From JAIOYV01 sp964388245 (GTDB lineage: Bacteria; Bacteroidota; Bacteroidia; Bacteroidales; M50B96): a stretch of 64,000 bases of DNA. The stretch spans positions 1 to 64,000 of the forward strand of contig CAYLZH010000001.1 of assembly GCA_964388245.1 (NCBI GenBank). The letters run 5' to 3'. A program made the position numbers and the translations under genes. Each line of letters begins with the position of its first letter. Positions within the stretch are counted from its first letter, which is position 1. Shown piece by piece: positions 37,211 through 46,984 of the stretch. The notes beneath the pieces are model-generated. The model was given only the letters and a program-made list of their open reading frames with translations. It did no database searches and was not told where the DNA came from.

Positions 37211-38311
37211 ATGAATACTGATTCTCTACTCCTTCAACCAATCCAATTAGGACCATACGAATTGTCAAACCGTGTTGTAATGGCACCATTAACCAGGCGA
37301 AGGGCAGGAGCTGGCAATGCTCCAACTGCAATGAATGCTGAATATTATGCACAGCGGGCGAGTGCAGGACTTATAATCGCAGAAGGAAGTCCTATCTCGC
37401 AACAAGCAACGGGCTATCCCGATGTCCCCGGTATATATACACAAAAGCAAATCGATGGATGGAAGCTTATTACTAAAGAAGTCCATAAACATGAAGGCAG
37501 GATATTCCTTCAGCTATGGCATGTAGGGAGATTCTCGCATAACGATTTTCAACCAAACGGGAAACTACCTGTTGCACCATCAGCAATACCTTACCGGGGA
37601 AGAAAAATTAATACCGGGGAAAATGGGCATCAGGAAGTACCGGTTCCTCATCCGCTTAGTAAGGACGAGATAAAGTCGATAATAGGTGATTATTGGCAGG
37701 CTGCCAAAAATGCCTTGGAGGCCGGCTTCGATGGTGTTGAGCTTCATGCAGCTAATGGTTATCTTATCGATCAGTTCTTAAATGACATATCTAATAAAAG
37801 GACCGATGAGTATGGAGGAAGTTTCGGCAACAGGTACAGATTTTTAGCTCAGGTAACAGATGCTTTATGCTCGGTTTGGGGAAGCAAAAGGGTTGGTGTC
37901 AGGCTTTCGCCCGGAGGAGGAAGCCTGGGGATGCGCGATAACGATCCTCTTGGTCTGTTTTCATATGTTGTCTCAAGATTGAATGACCTTAATCTTGGGT
38001 ATTTGAGCATACTTGAACAACTTGGGGAAGTTGAAAACTATCCGGCCGAAATTCAGAATCTTACACCGTATTTCAGAAAATTTTACGATGGACTTCTGAT
38101 AACTAATCACGGTTTCGATTTTAATAAGGCAAATAAAATAATAGAAGAAGGCAATTCCGACATGGTTGCATTTGGTAAATGGTATATATCGAATCCAGAT
38201 TTGGTTGAGCGTTTCGCTGTCGGTGCTCCGATTGCCGAACCAGACACGAAAACCTATTATGGTGGCAACGAGCATGGGTACACTGATTATCCATTCATGG
38301 TAAAAGAATAG
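37211..38311 (+). CDS. Old yellow enzyme family alkene reductase (NemA-like)
   Basis: 366 residues, FMN-binding TIM barrel. VVMAPLTRRRAG at 22-33, the substrate-binding His179 and Asn182 with Tyr184 in ELHAANGYL, and QLWHVGRFSH are typical of NemA/N-ethylmaleimide reductases. It reduces activated alkenes with NAD(P)H. No regulator is adjacent. Confidence 0.9.
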   Translation: MNTDSLLLQPIQLGPYELSNRVVMAPLTRRRAGAGNAPTAMNAEYYAQRASAGLIIAEGSPISQQATGYPDVPGIYTQKQIDGWKLITKEVHKHEGRIFLQLWHVGRFSHNDFQPNGKLPVAPSAIPYRGRKINTGENGHQEVPVPHPLSKDEIKSIIGDYWQAAKNALEAGFDGVELHAANGYLIDQFLNDISNKRTDEYGGSFGNRYRFLAQVTDALCSVWGSKRVGVRLSPGGGSLGMRDNDPLGLFSYVVSRLNDLNLGYLSILEQLGEVENYPAEIQNLTPYFRKFYDGLLITNHGFDFNKANKIIEEGNSDMVAFGKWYISNPDLVERFAVGAPIAEPDTKTYYGGNEHGYTDYPFMVKE

Positions 38312-38567
38312 GATTTTTTTCAACAATCCGATCCTTTTAAACAAATTTACTCTTGTAAAGGTTCTTTTGTAATATTGAGTTCATCTCGTGTAACATTTAT
38401 CCTCTTAACCAGTCTTTGAGAGCAAATTCCAAAACTATGCTCTACAACAGGATAAGATATTACTTTTCAATACAAAAACTTCTTACTTTTAACTCCAATA
38501 AGACTTTCTGCTTTTCAGGAAAAAAGGATCAATCAGAAGGAAGTAACACCAACAAATACCATTTGCT

Positions 38568-39254
38568 ATGAAAGAACTGTTTGAAGCTTCATTTTCGGCC
38601 ATTAACATAATCCCTACTGTATTACTGGTACTATCTCTCATTTATTGGCTCATAGTTATCTTTGGCATTTTCGATCTCGATACCGTGGATCTTGATGTGG
38701 AGGCGGACGTTGATATTGATGTAGATGTAGAAGCAGACATTGACCTTGATGCCGATGCAGACCTTGATGCTGATAGTGAAATAAGCGTAAGTGGTTCGGT
38801 TCTGTGGCTCAACTCAGTGTTATCGTTTTTCAATATTGGTCGTGTACCAGTTATGATTGTCGTTAGTTTCTTTTCTCTTTCACTTTGGATTATTTCCGTA
38901 ATGCTGAATCATTGGCTGAGTAATACATCTTTTCTGATTTCTTTTATACTTCTTATACCAAATATGGTGGCAAGTTTATTTGTGGCCAAAATCATTACTA
39001 TTCCGTTTGTTAAGGTTTTTAAGAAGGCCAACGAAATTCAAAACAATACAGGTTTGGAAGGTAAAATCTGCAAAGTGACCATTCCGGCCAGCCACGATAG
39101 GATGGGGCAGGCACTGATCCGAATTAATGGAGATACTTTTAATGTAAATATAAAAACCCAACCTGACGTTTCACTGCAAGTAGGAGAGCAGGCGCTGGTA
39201 ATCGAATATCAAAAAGACAATAAAATATATATAGTTGAACCTTATAAAGAATAA
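38568..39254 (+). CDS. yqiJ: YqiJ-like OB-fold membrane protein with an Asp-rich tract
   Basis: 228 residues. A membrane helix at about 15-34 is followed by a striking Asp/Glu-hydrophobic alternation from about 36 to 71, then two further helices (about 94-112 and 121-141) and a C-terminal OB-fold (GLEGKICKVTIP...VIEY). This is the YqiJ/NfeD-like architecture, whose genes pair with flotillins. It lies 2 bp before the flotillin gene, so it is surely co-translated with it. The Asp tract is an insertion between the first helix and the rest. It probably forms a membrane microdomain unit with the flotillin. Confidence 0.8.
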   Translation: MKELFEASFSAINIIPTVLLVLSLIYWLIVIFGIFDLDTVDLDVEADVDIDVDVEADIDLDADADLDADSEISVSGSVLWLNSVLSFFNIGRVPVMIVVSFFSLSLWIISVMLNHWLSNTSFLISFILLIPNMVASLFVAKIITIPFVKVFKKANEIQNNTGLEGKICKVTIPASHDRMGQALIRINGDTFNVNIKTQPDVSLQVGEQALVIEYQKDNKIYIVEPYKE

Positions 39255-39256
39255 TC

Positions 39257-41392
39257 ATGGGAGCAAATGTAATAGCTACTTCAACAGTATTACTGGTGAT
39301 ATTTTTTATCGCCATCGTGATACTCGTAATTAAAACCTACAAAAAGGCCGTCCAGGGCCAGGCCATTGTCCGAACAGGCTCGGGTGGCACAAAAGTTTCC
39401 TTCAGTGGATTTTTTGTAATTCCCGTTCTGCACAAAATGGAAGTGATGGACATTACCATCAAAACAATCGTGATTTCACGATTAGGGGTCGATGGGTTGA
39501 TCTGTAAAGACAATATGCGGGCTGATATCAAGGTGTCGTTCTTTGTGCGGGTAAACAAAACCGTCGAGGATGTAATCCAGGTGGCACAAACGATCGGTTG
39601 CTACCGGGCTTCTTTCCAGGAATCGCTGGAAAATCTTTTCGATGCCAAATTCTCCGAGGCATTGAAAACCGTCGGTAAGCAGTTCGATTTTGTGGAGTTG
39701 TACAATTCGCGTGTGAAATTCAAAGAAGAGATTCTTCACACCATTGGCACAGACCTCAATGGCTATGTGCTCGACGATTGTGCCATCGACTATCTCGAAC
39801 AAACTCCTCTCGAAACTTTAAAAAGTGGTAATATTCTCGATGCTGAGGGTATAAAGAAAATTACCCAGCTTACCGCCGAACAGATAGTGCTTGCCAACCA
39901 AATTGAACGCGACAAAGAAAAGACGATCAAGAAGCAGGACGTGGAAGCCCGGGAAACTATTCTTGAACTTGAAAAGCAACTGGCCGAAAAAGAGGAACAG
40001 CAAAAGCGCGAGATAGCATCGGCTGTAGCTCGTGAAGAAGCTGCCACTAAAAAAATTCAGGAAGAGCAACGACAATTATCAGAGCAGGCCCGTATTGCTG
40101 CCGAAGAAGAAATCCAGATTGCCGAGCAGAATAAAGAGCGTCAGGTGATTGTGGCTGAGAAGAACAAGGAAAAGACCGAGGCCATCGAAACCGAGGCAGT
40201 ACTGAAAGACAAGGAATTGGAAATTACCGAGCGCGAAAAAATCGTTACCCTGGCACAGATCGCAAAAGAGAAATCGGTTGAGGAAGAAAAGAAAAACATC
40301 CAGGATGTGATCAAGCAGCGTGTAATGGTTGAAAAGGCAGTGGTTGAAGAAGAAGAAAAGATCAAGGATACCAAAGCTTTTGCCGGAGCAGAACGTGAGA
40401 AATCGGTTGCCATAAAATTGGCAGAAAAAGATGCTGAGGAAGGTTTGGTGAAAGAAATTAAAGCTGCTGAGGCTGATAAAACTGCTTCCGTTTTCAAAGC
40501 AGAACAAAAGCAGATTGAAGCAGAAGCTCAAAAACAAGCTTCATCGAAAGAAGCAGATGCGATAAAAATTATGGCCGAAGCAAAAGCTGCACAGGAGGCT
40601 GCCATTGGAATGGCTGAAGCACAGGTGATTGAGGCCAAAGCTGAAGCCAATCAAAAACAAGGTGAAGCCGAAGCTAATGTAATAGAGATGAAAGCAGTTG
40701 CCGAGGCTAAAGGAATAGAGGTTACCTCGGAGGCTGAAGCCGGAGCCACAAAGAAAATTGGTGTATCAGAAGCGGAGGTTATTAGTGCTAAAGCTGTTGC
40801 CGAAGAAGAAAAAGGTATGGCCGAAAATCGTGTGGCTCAAGAAAACTTTACCGTTGAGGCCAAGGGTATTGAAGAAAAAGCAGGAGCCATGAAGAAACTC
40901 GATGGTGTGGGCAAAGAGCACGAAGAATTCAAAATCCAGATTCAGAAAGAAAAAGATATCGAACTAGCCGAAATCAATATTCAGAAAGATATCGCCGAGG
41001 CTCAGGCCAAAGTTATTGCCGAAGCCCTCAAAGCTGCTAATATCGATATCGTAGGCGGTGAAACCATGTTCTTTGAGCAAATAATGGGCGCCATCACCAA
41101 AGGTAAAAAAGTTGACCGTACTGTTGACAACAGCCATGTGTTAGCCGATTTAAAAGAACAGTTCTTCAACTCAGAAGGAGGCAAATCCTTCAAGGAAAAT
41201 TTCCGTCACTTCATCGATCAGTTTGGCGTAAGTTCTGAAGACTTGAAAAACCTGAGCCTTTCGAATCTGCTACTAAAGTTAAGCACAGAAGCTGATTCCG
41301 CTGAAGATAAAAGTATGTTCAGTGGTTTGCTCAACTCGGTAAGCTCTTTGGGACTGGCTGATAAAACTGCAAAAGAAATAGGTTTGGAATAA
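39257..41392 (+). CDS. yqiK: Flotillin (YqiK-like SPFH-domain protein)
   Basis: 711 residues. An N-terminal membrane helix (10-27) is followed by an SPFH domain (about 28-200, with FVIPVLHKMEVMDITIKTI) and a very long Ala/Glu/Lys-rich coiled coil (about 205-600), then a C-terminal helical tail. Flotillins make oligomeric cages or rafts on the membrane. The coiled coil is encoded by repeated Glu-Ala codon runs. Partner of the YqiJ-like protein upstream; a 1640-residue ATPase follows after 193 bp. Confidence 0.9.
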   Translation: MGANVIATSTVLLVIFFIAIVILVIKTYKKAVQGQAIVRTGSGGTKVSFSGFFVIPVLHKMEVMDITIKTIVISRLGVDGLICKDNMRADIKVSFFVRVNKTVEDVIQVAQTIGCYRASFQESLENLFDAKFSEALKTVGKQFDFVELYNSRVKFKEEILHTIGTDLNGYVLDDCAIDYLEQTPLETLKSGNILDAEGIKKITQLTAEQIVLANQIERDKEKTIKKQDVEARETILELEKQLAEKEEQQKREIASAVAREEAATKKIQEEQRQLSEQARIAAEEEIQIAEQNKERQVIVAEKNKEKTEAIETEAVLKDKELEITEREKIVTLAQIAKEKSVEEEKKNIQDVIKQRVMVEKAVVEEEEKIKDTKAFAGAEREKSVAIKLAEKDAEEGLVKEIKAAEADKTASVFKAEQKQIEAEAQKQASSKEADAIKIMAEAKAAQEAAIGMAEAQVIEAKAEANQKQGEAEANVIEMKAVAEAKGIEVTSEAEAGATKKIGVSEAEVISAKAVAEEEKGMAENRVAQENFTVEAKGIEEKAGAMKKLDGVGKEHEEFKIQIQKEKDIELAEINIQKDIAEAQAKVIAEALKAANIDIVGGETMFFEQIMGAITKGKKVDRTVDNSHVLADLKEQFFNSEGGKSFKENFRHFIDQFGVSSEDLKNLSLSNLLLKLSTEADSAEDKSMFSGLLNSVSSLGLADKTAKEIGLE

Positions 41393-41403
41393 TTTGTAAA
41401 CGC

Positions 41404-41449
41404 AGAGACACAGAGACGCAGAGGAATTGTTAGTGTCCTCTGTGTCTCT
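41404..41449. repeat. 12-bp inverted repeat in a low-complexity intergenic element
   Basis: AGAGACACAGAG (41404-41415) and CTCTGTGTCTCT (41438-41449) are perfect reverse complements. The surrounding DNA (41397-41575) is rich in CACAGAG/CGCAGAG words, a dispersed intergenic type seen in many environmental genomes. Similar words recur near 49635-49690. Confidence 0.55.
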
Positions 41450-41585
41450 ATCGTGCAACTTCGTGATAAAACTATTTCACTCTGTTTCACAAAGAACCAC
41501 AGAGTTTCAAAAAGAAATATGAATCAATTCAAAGTATTAAAGTCCTTCTCTGCACCTCTGTATCTCTACGTTAAAACAATAAACA

Positions 41586-44500
41586 ATGTCGTTGGAAGAA
41601 AAAAATAACATACAGGAAGCAATGAGTTCGGGTGTAGGACTCGAACAGGGAACTTATGAGATAATCCGAAACCGTTTGCTGGCCCAGGGCAAGGACTTGT
41701 ACACCCGTCTTGGTAAGCTGAACGAAGAGCGCAAGCGTGTGTTTGGGGCTGTGGCAACCCAGCTATTGGCAACCGAGCGCGTTACGACCGATAACAACTG
41801 CGTGCCGGTCGACATGTTCGCCTTCGACCATTCCTTCCTCTTTGGCTATAATGTGCTGATAGGCTTGAAAAAGGAGGTGGATATCTCGGATGTGTTCTCA
41901 ATCTATGAGTATAGTGACCAAAACTTTCACCAGAAGGATTTGACTGTTTTGAGGGATGAAGAATTTCTGAAAGATTTCAAAAATCTATACAAATATTACA
42001 AAGACACCAGGTTTCGAAAGTTTGCTTATATCGATTCGCACCTCTACATGGTGTTCCGTACAGGCAAGGGCATGGCCGATGTCAAAACCTTTAAATGGCT
42101 GGTGGATGGTACAACGCTGGTTTATATTGACAACCGTAGCGACCATGAATATACCTACCCCAACCAACATGAGTTCGACTGGAAAAAGACCACACGTGAT
42201 CAACAGCAAAAGGGGCAACACCCACATATTTCCATCGAAGATGAGGTATTTGTAGAAACCACCGAGGGTGACCTTACAATTAAAATTGAAAACAATACCG
42301 ACACTGGGCAGGGAATTTTTGAGGAAGAGGTAGAACATAAAACCCAAACCCTCGACGATGCCGAAATCTATTATGCCATCATCGACTCGTTGGTGGTGCT
42401 TAAAATAAAGCCTTACCATGAAGAAGATTTTCGCTACATCGTATATAACCAAAAGGTGAAGCAGGCCCACCGCATCGACTCGCTGGAGGATAGCTGTGTG
42501 CTGTTGCCCGACGACCACGGGATTATCTTTGCCAATGGCTATTATTTACAAACAGGCGAGCTTAAGGTTTTCGACCAGCAAATAGACGATATGTTGTTCG
42601 AAACCCGTATTGCTGCACCAAATGGAGAGGATTTTCTCTATGTCTTCTTCAATAAATCGACAGGAACTTACATTCTTCTGTCGTACAATTTGATCGACCA
42701 AAAGGTGGACAAACCCATCGTTTGCCATGGTTATTCCATTTTCGATAATGGCGAATTGTGCTATTTCAAATCCGATGATGATCCAAAAAAACACCACGCC
42801 CTCCAGATTTGGCAAACGCCTTATTTAAGCCCCAATTATCAGCCTCCTGTGCAAAACGAAAGTTTTCTGTACAAGATCGGCAACAAGGATATTGTGAAGG
42901 GGATGGCCGAATGTAATGAGGTGCAGAACCTGATAATCAAGGACGAGACTTATGCCAATCTTTATTTCGATATCCTGAAAAAGGCCACTGATGTGCTCGA
43001 TTCCTATTATTGGATCGACAAGGAGGAATGTTTCCGTTTGGATGAACCATTGGCCGGCATAAAGGAAGCTTCGTCGATGGCTATTGGCGAGTACGAGAAA
43101 GTGGTGCAGATCAGGCAGTCGACACAAAAAGAATTCAACCGTGTTGTGGGCTTGTTTGATGAACTGAACCATTCCATCTTGGCTTCATCGCTCAAAGAGA
43201 TTAACGATTTTGTAAACTTCCTTTCGGAGATCCGAAAGTTGCGGGGTGAGATTATTTCATTGAAAGACCTGCGCTATGTCGATCTGGATGCCGTGCAAAA
43301 GTACGAATCGCAGATGGTGGAACGCAACGAAAACCTGTCGATGGCTTGTGTTGAATTCCTTTTGAAAGAGGAAGCCCTGAACCCCTACCGCGAAAAAGTT
43401 GAGGCTGTGAACGACCGGGTTTCGGAAGTTGGCAAGGTGGTAGATGCTGATGAATTGGACGAGGAACTGGCCGCTATTGCCACCGAGTTGGAGATGCTCA
43501 TCGAGATAGTGGGCAACCTGAAAATCCACGATGCCACTGAAACCACTCGCATCATCGATAATATCTCGGGCATTTACGCCGAGTTTAATCTAAGTAAGGC
43601 GGCACTAAAAAATTGTAAGCGCGATCTGTTGGCCGTGGAAGGCAAGGCCGAGTTCAACTCGAAAATAAAACTCATCCGCCAGGGCATTGTCAATTACATC
43701 GACCTGGCCGACTCGCCCGAAAAATGCGACGACTACCTGGCCAAGATAATGGTGCAGTTGGAAGAGTTGGAGGGAAAGTTCTCGGAGTTTCCCGAGTTTC
43801 TCGAAAAGCTGGCCACCGAGCGCGAGGAGAGCTACAATTCCTTTGAGTCGAAGAAAGTGAACCTGGTCGAAGAGCGCAACCGAAAGACTAATGCACTGTT
43901 CGCATCTGCGGAGCGCATTCTAAAGTCGATTGGCAACAAGGCATTTCAATATAAATCAACCAGCGAGATAAACGGCTATTTTGCTTCCGATCCGATGATC
44001 GAAAAATTACGCTCGATCGTAGAGCAATTGATCGAGATGGAGGACAGCGTAAAGGCTGATGATATTCAAAGTCAGTTAAAAAGCATCCGCGAAGAATCCG
44101 TCCGTCAGTTAAAAGACAAGTCGGAGCTCTTCTTGCAGGGCGACAATGTGATCAGTTTTGGTCAGCACCATTTCCTGGTCAACACCCAACAATTGGGACT
44201 AACGATGGTGTACCGCAACAAGGAAATGTTCTATCACCTTACAGGAACAAACTTTTTCGAGACCGTTCAGGACGAAGGTTTTGCTGCTACTCGTTTAGTT
44301 TGGGAACAAAGCCTGGTTTCGGAAAATCAAGATGTGTATCGGGGCGAGTACCTGGCATACAAAATATTCCAGACAGCTAACTCGAACGAAGAAAACAGTG
44401 GTGGCCAAGGTGTCACCCTCAGTCAGTTAAAAGAATTTACGGATGAGGAGTTGATCGAATTTATTCGCAGATTCATGGCCACCCGCTACAACGAAGGCTA

Positions 44501-46508
44501 TTTGAAAGGCGTACACGATGCGGATGCCGGAATCATTCTCCGATCTTTATTGAATATTCATTCGCATGCTGGACTATTGCGATATGCAAGCCAAACCCGT
44601 GCTGCTGCCCAGTTCTTCTGGCAGGTAGGACTTCCGCAAAACGAAAAGCAAAACATAGTAAACAAACTGAATGGGGTTGGGGCTATTTTGGCCGTATTCC
44701 CTGACAGCAAAGAATTCCGATATATTGTGGATGGATTGGTAGAGAAAAATCATGAATATTCTCTACATCAGAATATATTCCCTAACCTGAACATTGAAGG
44801 TGCCGCCAATTACCTTTTCGAAGAATTGATAGAGGACGAATCCTTTGTGATTGCGCCCGAGGCCTATCAACTGTTTGAATCCTTCCAGAAGTTCCTTTTT
44901 GAAAAAAAGGCGCGAAAACAATTTGCTGAATCCTTGGCAGCAGTTGAAGAACATTCTGAAACACGCTATAAGTTGATCTGCAATTGGGTGAATTCCTTCT
45001 TGCAACAATACAAATTGAAGAACCTGTTTCCGTATGCCTACGAGGTGGCCATGCTTATTTTCAATGGCACCCCAAACAAGGCGAAGGTTGTGGAAGTGTC
45101 GATCCATGAAGAGTTGAATGGCTTAAGTGGTTCGCACAGCATGATTGAGGAGGGCAAGCTCGAACTGCGCTATGATAGTTTTATGCAATGCTTGTCTGAT
45201 TACGAAAACACGGTAGTTAAGCAGTTCGGTCAGTTCGAGGGATTGAAAAAATCCCTGCTGAAAAACTATGAATACGAATTGCGATTGAACGAGTTTAAGC
45301 CTCGCATCCTGTCCTCCTTTGTTAGAAACCAGTTGATTAATGAAGTCTATCTACCTATTGTTGGTAGTAATCTAGCCAAGCAAATCGGTACGGCTGGCGA
45401 AAGCAAACGAACCGACCTGATGGGGCTTCTCCTTTTGATCTCTCCTCCGGGATATGGTAAAACCACTCTGATGGAATACATCGCCAATCGTCTCGGCATT
45501 ATCTTTATGAAGGTGAACGGCCCGGCTCTTGGGCATAAAGTGGTATCGCTCGACCCGGCCGAGGCCAACAATGCGAGTGCCCGCGAAGAACTTGAAAAGC
45601 TCAACCTGGCCTTCGAGATGGGCGACAATGTGATGATTTACTTAGACGATATCCAGCACTGTAATCCTGAGCTTTTACAAAAGTTTATCAGCCTCTGCGA
45701 TGCCCAACGAAAGATAGAGGGTGTGTATAAAGGCCGTGCCAAGACCTACGATTTCAAGGGTAAGAAAGTCTGTGTGGTAATGGCGGGAAATCCTTACACC
45801 GAGAGTGGCGAGAAATTCCAAATCCCGGATATGTTGGCCAACCGTGCCGACATTTACAACCTAGGGGATATTATTGGCGACACCGAGGATGCCTTCAAGC
45901 AAAGCTATATCGAGAATGCCGTTACCTCCAACCTTGTGCTGGGCAAACTGGCAGCCAAAAGTGCCAAGGATATTTATCCGCTCATCCGTTTAGCTGAAAC
46001 GGGCAACAAGGAAGGATTGGAGTTCGAGGCTGATCATTCCCCTGCCGAATTGGGCGATTATGTCGAAATTCTGAAAAAGCTCTTTGCTGTTCGCGATGTC
46101 ATCTATCGGGTAAACAAGGAGTACATTGCCTCGGCGGCCCAGTCGGACGAATTCCGAACAGAGCCAGCTTTCAAGCTCCAGGGCTCGTACCGCAACATGA
46201 ACAAGATAGCCGAAAAGGTAGTGGCCGTGATGAACGACAAAGAATTGCAGACCCTTATCGAAGCCCACTACGAAAGCGAATCGCAAACATTAAGCAAGGA
46301 CAGCGAGGCCAACATGCTCAAGTTCCGCGAGCTCATTGGCAAGCAAAGCAAAAAGGACAGCCTTCGATGGAACGAAATCAAAGACACCTTCATGGAACAC
46401 CAAAAAAGCAAGATGTACGGTGGCGATGCCGTTGGCCGTGTAGTAGCCGAAATGCAAAGCCTAAACCTGGGCTTGGAAGGTATTGCGAAGGTGATTGGGG
46501 GGAGGTAA
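41586..46508 (+). CDS. Giant AAA+ ATPase of the 'DNA repair ATPase' type
   Basis: 1640 residues. Residues ~100-430 show repeated beta-rich segments (propeller-like by eye), ~480-900 are largely coiled coil, ~900-1280 helical. An AAA+ module carries Walker A SPPGYGKTT (1286-1294) and Walker B MIYLDDIQ (Asp1354, Asp1355), followed by a sensor-1-like MAGNPYTESG. From memory this matches the family called DNA repair ATPase (DUF3686); the DNA-repair label has little support. No signal peptide, so cytosolic. It follows the YqiJ-YqiK pair in the same direction. By eye, the middle and 3' parts use more G/C-rich third positions than nearby genes, hinting at transfer. The last 69 codons are duplicated at 47303-47512. 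Confidence 0.82.
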   Translation: MSLEEKNNIQEAMSSGVGLEQGTYEIIRNRLLAQGKDLYTRLGKLNEERKRVFGAVATQLLATERVTTDNNCVPVDMFAFDHSFLFGYNVLIGLKKEVDISDVFSIYEYSDQNFHQKDLTVLRDEEFLKDFKNLYKYYKDTRFRKFAYIDSHLYMVFRTGKGMADVKTFKWLVDGTTLVYIDNRSDHEYTYPNQHEFDWKKTTRDQQQKGQHPHISIEDEVFVETTEGDLTIKIENNTDTGQGIFEEEVEHKTQTLDDAEIYYAIIDSLVVLKIKPYHEEDFRYIVYNQKVKQAHRIDSLEDSCVLLPDDHGIIFANGYYLQTGELKVFDQQIDDMLFETRIAAPNGEDFLYVFFNKSTGTYILLSYNLIDQKVDKPIVCHGYSIFDNGELCYFKSDDDPKKHHALQIWQTPYLSPNYQPPVQNESFLYKIGNKDIVKGMAECNEVQNLIIKDETYANLYFDILKKATDVLDSYYWIDKEECFRLDEPLAGIKEASSMAIGEYEKVVQIRQSTQKEFNRVVGLFDELNHSILASSLKEINDFVNFLSEIRKLRGEIISLKDLRYVDLDAVQKYESQMVERNENLSMACVEFLLKEEALNPYREKVEAVNDRVSEVGKVVDADELDEELAAIATELEMLIEIVGNLKIHDATETTRIIDNISGIYAEFNLSKAALKNCKRDLLAVEGKAEFNSKIKLIRQGIVNYIDLADSPEKCDDYLAKIMVQLEELEGKFSEFPEFLEKLATEREESYNSFESKKVNLVEERNRKTNALFASAERILKSIGNKAFQYKSTSEINGYFASDPMIEKLRSIVEQLIEMEDSVKADDIQSQLKSIREESVRQLKDKSELFLQGDNVISFGQHHFLVNTQQLGLTMVYRNKEMFYHLTGTNFFETVQDEGFAATRLVWEQSLVSENQDVYRGEYLAYKIFQTANSNEENSGGQGVTLSQLKEFTDEELIEFIRRFMATRYNEGYLKGVHDADAGIILRSLLNIHSHAGLLRYASQTRAAAQFFWQVGLPQNEKQNIVNKLNGVGAILAVFPDSKEFRYIVDGLVEKNHEYSLHQNIFPNLNIEGAANYLFEELIEDESFVIAPEAYQLFESFQKFLFEKKARKQFAESLAAVEEHSETRYKLICNWVNSFLQQYKLKNLFPYAYEVAMLIFNGTPNKAKVVEVSIHEELNGLSGSHSMIEEGKLELRYDSFMQCLSDYENTVVKQFGQFEGLKKSLLKNYEYELRLNEFKPRILSSFVRNQLINEVYLPIVGSNLAKQIGTAGESKRTDLMGLLLLISPPGYGKTTLMEYIANRLGIIFMKVNGPALGHKVVSLDPAEANNASAREELEKLNLAFEMGDNVMIYLDDIQHCNPELLQKFISLCDAQRKIEGVYKGRAKTYDFKGKKVCVVMAGNPYTESGEKFQIPDMLANRADIYNLGDIIGDTEDAFKQSYIENAVTSNLVLGKLAAKSAKDIYPLIRLAETGNKEGLEFEADHSPAELGDYVEILKKLFAVRDVIYRVNKEYIASAAQSDEFRTEPAFKLQGSYRNMNKIAEKVVAVMNDKELQTLIEAHYESESQTLSKDSEANMLKFRELIGKQSKKDSLRWNEIKDTFMEHQKSKMYGGDAVGRVVAEMQSLNLGLEGIAKVIGGR

Positions 46509-46542
46509 GTCACGGATTGTAATTGGTGCCAAGATTTGACAA

Positions 46543-46578
46543 AACCACGAGTGAGGAAATTCGCGGCAACACGGGGAG
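46543..46578 (+). repeat. REP-like palindromic element, copy A
   Basis: AACCACGAGTGAGG followed by AAATTCGCGGCAACACGGGG. The stem is imperfect here. It shares the frame AACCACG-stem-CGCGGCA-n-GGGG with copies B and C, and lies 35 bp past the ATPase stop. Confidence 0.55.
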
Positions 46579-46651
46579 ATTACAGGAATGAATTGTATAT
46601 ATGATTGGATTGAAGTAAATTTGAAGAAGATTTATCAAATGAGTGTGAAAT

Positions 46652-46978
46652 ATGAAATTGCCATCAAAAGCAGTAATTGCAGATGAAAAGATCAAAGCAT
46701 ATCTTTTATCCTATCGTAGAAGAAATGATAAATCTAAATGGCTTGAAAGAGCGGGCTATAACCAGGAAAACTGGAGTATCTTAAAAGTGGACATACAGGA
46801 TCAGCTTCTTCCTTTGGATGCTGTTCCTGTAGAAGAGAATGAATACGGACAGATGTACAAGTTAATTGGCAGACTTACTGGCCCAAACGGTAAGACCTTA
46901 TTGGCATGTACAATTTGGATGGTGGAAAATGAAACGAAGTTACTTAAGTTTATCACGATGTTCCCATTTAAAAATTGA
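46652..46978 (+). CDS. DUF6883-like small protein
   Basis: 108 residues, no signal peptide. It begins MKLPSKAVIADEKIKAYLLS and contains SKWLERAGYNQENW, matching my memory of DUF6883, a domain found alone and at the C-terminus of polymorphic toxins. It lies 6 bp before a DUF4926 gene, an arrangement seen as a small two-gene module. A toxin or nuclease role is guessed from context only. The module sits between the ATPase and its duplicated tail. Confidence 0.6.
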   Translation: MKLPSKAVIADEKIKAYLLSYRRRNDKSKWLERAGYNQENWSILKVDIQDQLLPLDAVPVEENEYGQMYKLIGRLTGPNGKTLLACTIWMVENETKLLKFITMFPFKN

Positions 46979-46984
46979 ATTGAT

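Noticed and set aside
38690..38780. Microsatellite or CRISPR-like repeat in the Asp-rich region
   Set aside because: The units are degenerate codons of one open frame, without fixed repeat and spacer lengths.
40079..40537. 152-residue frame on the minus strand opposite the flotillin coiled coil
   Set aside because: Its Phe/Leu-rich composition is a mirror of the Glu/Lys/Ala codons of the real gene; no motif or start context.
41985..42518. 177-residue minus-strand frame inside the ATPase gene
   Set aside because: Fully antisense within a gene with clear domain structure; no recognisable protein features.
41586..46508. Calling the ATPase an SMC/Rad50-type repair protein
   Set aside because: Its single Walker A is in a C-terminal AAA+ module, not split N- and C-terminal ABC halves, and no ABC signature is seen.
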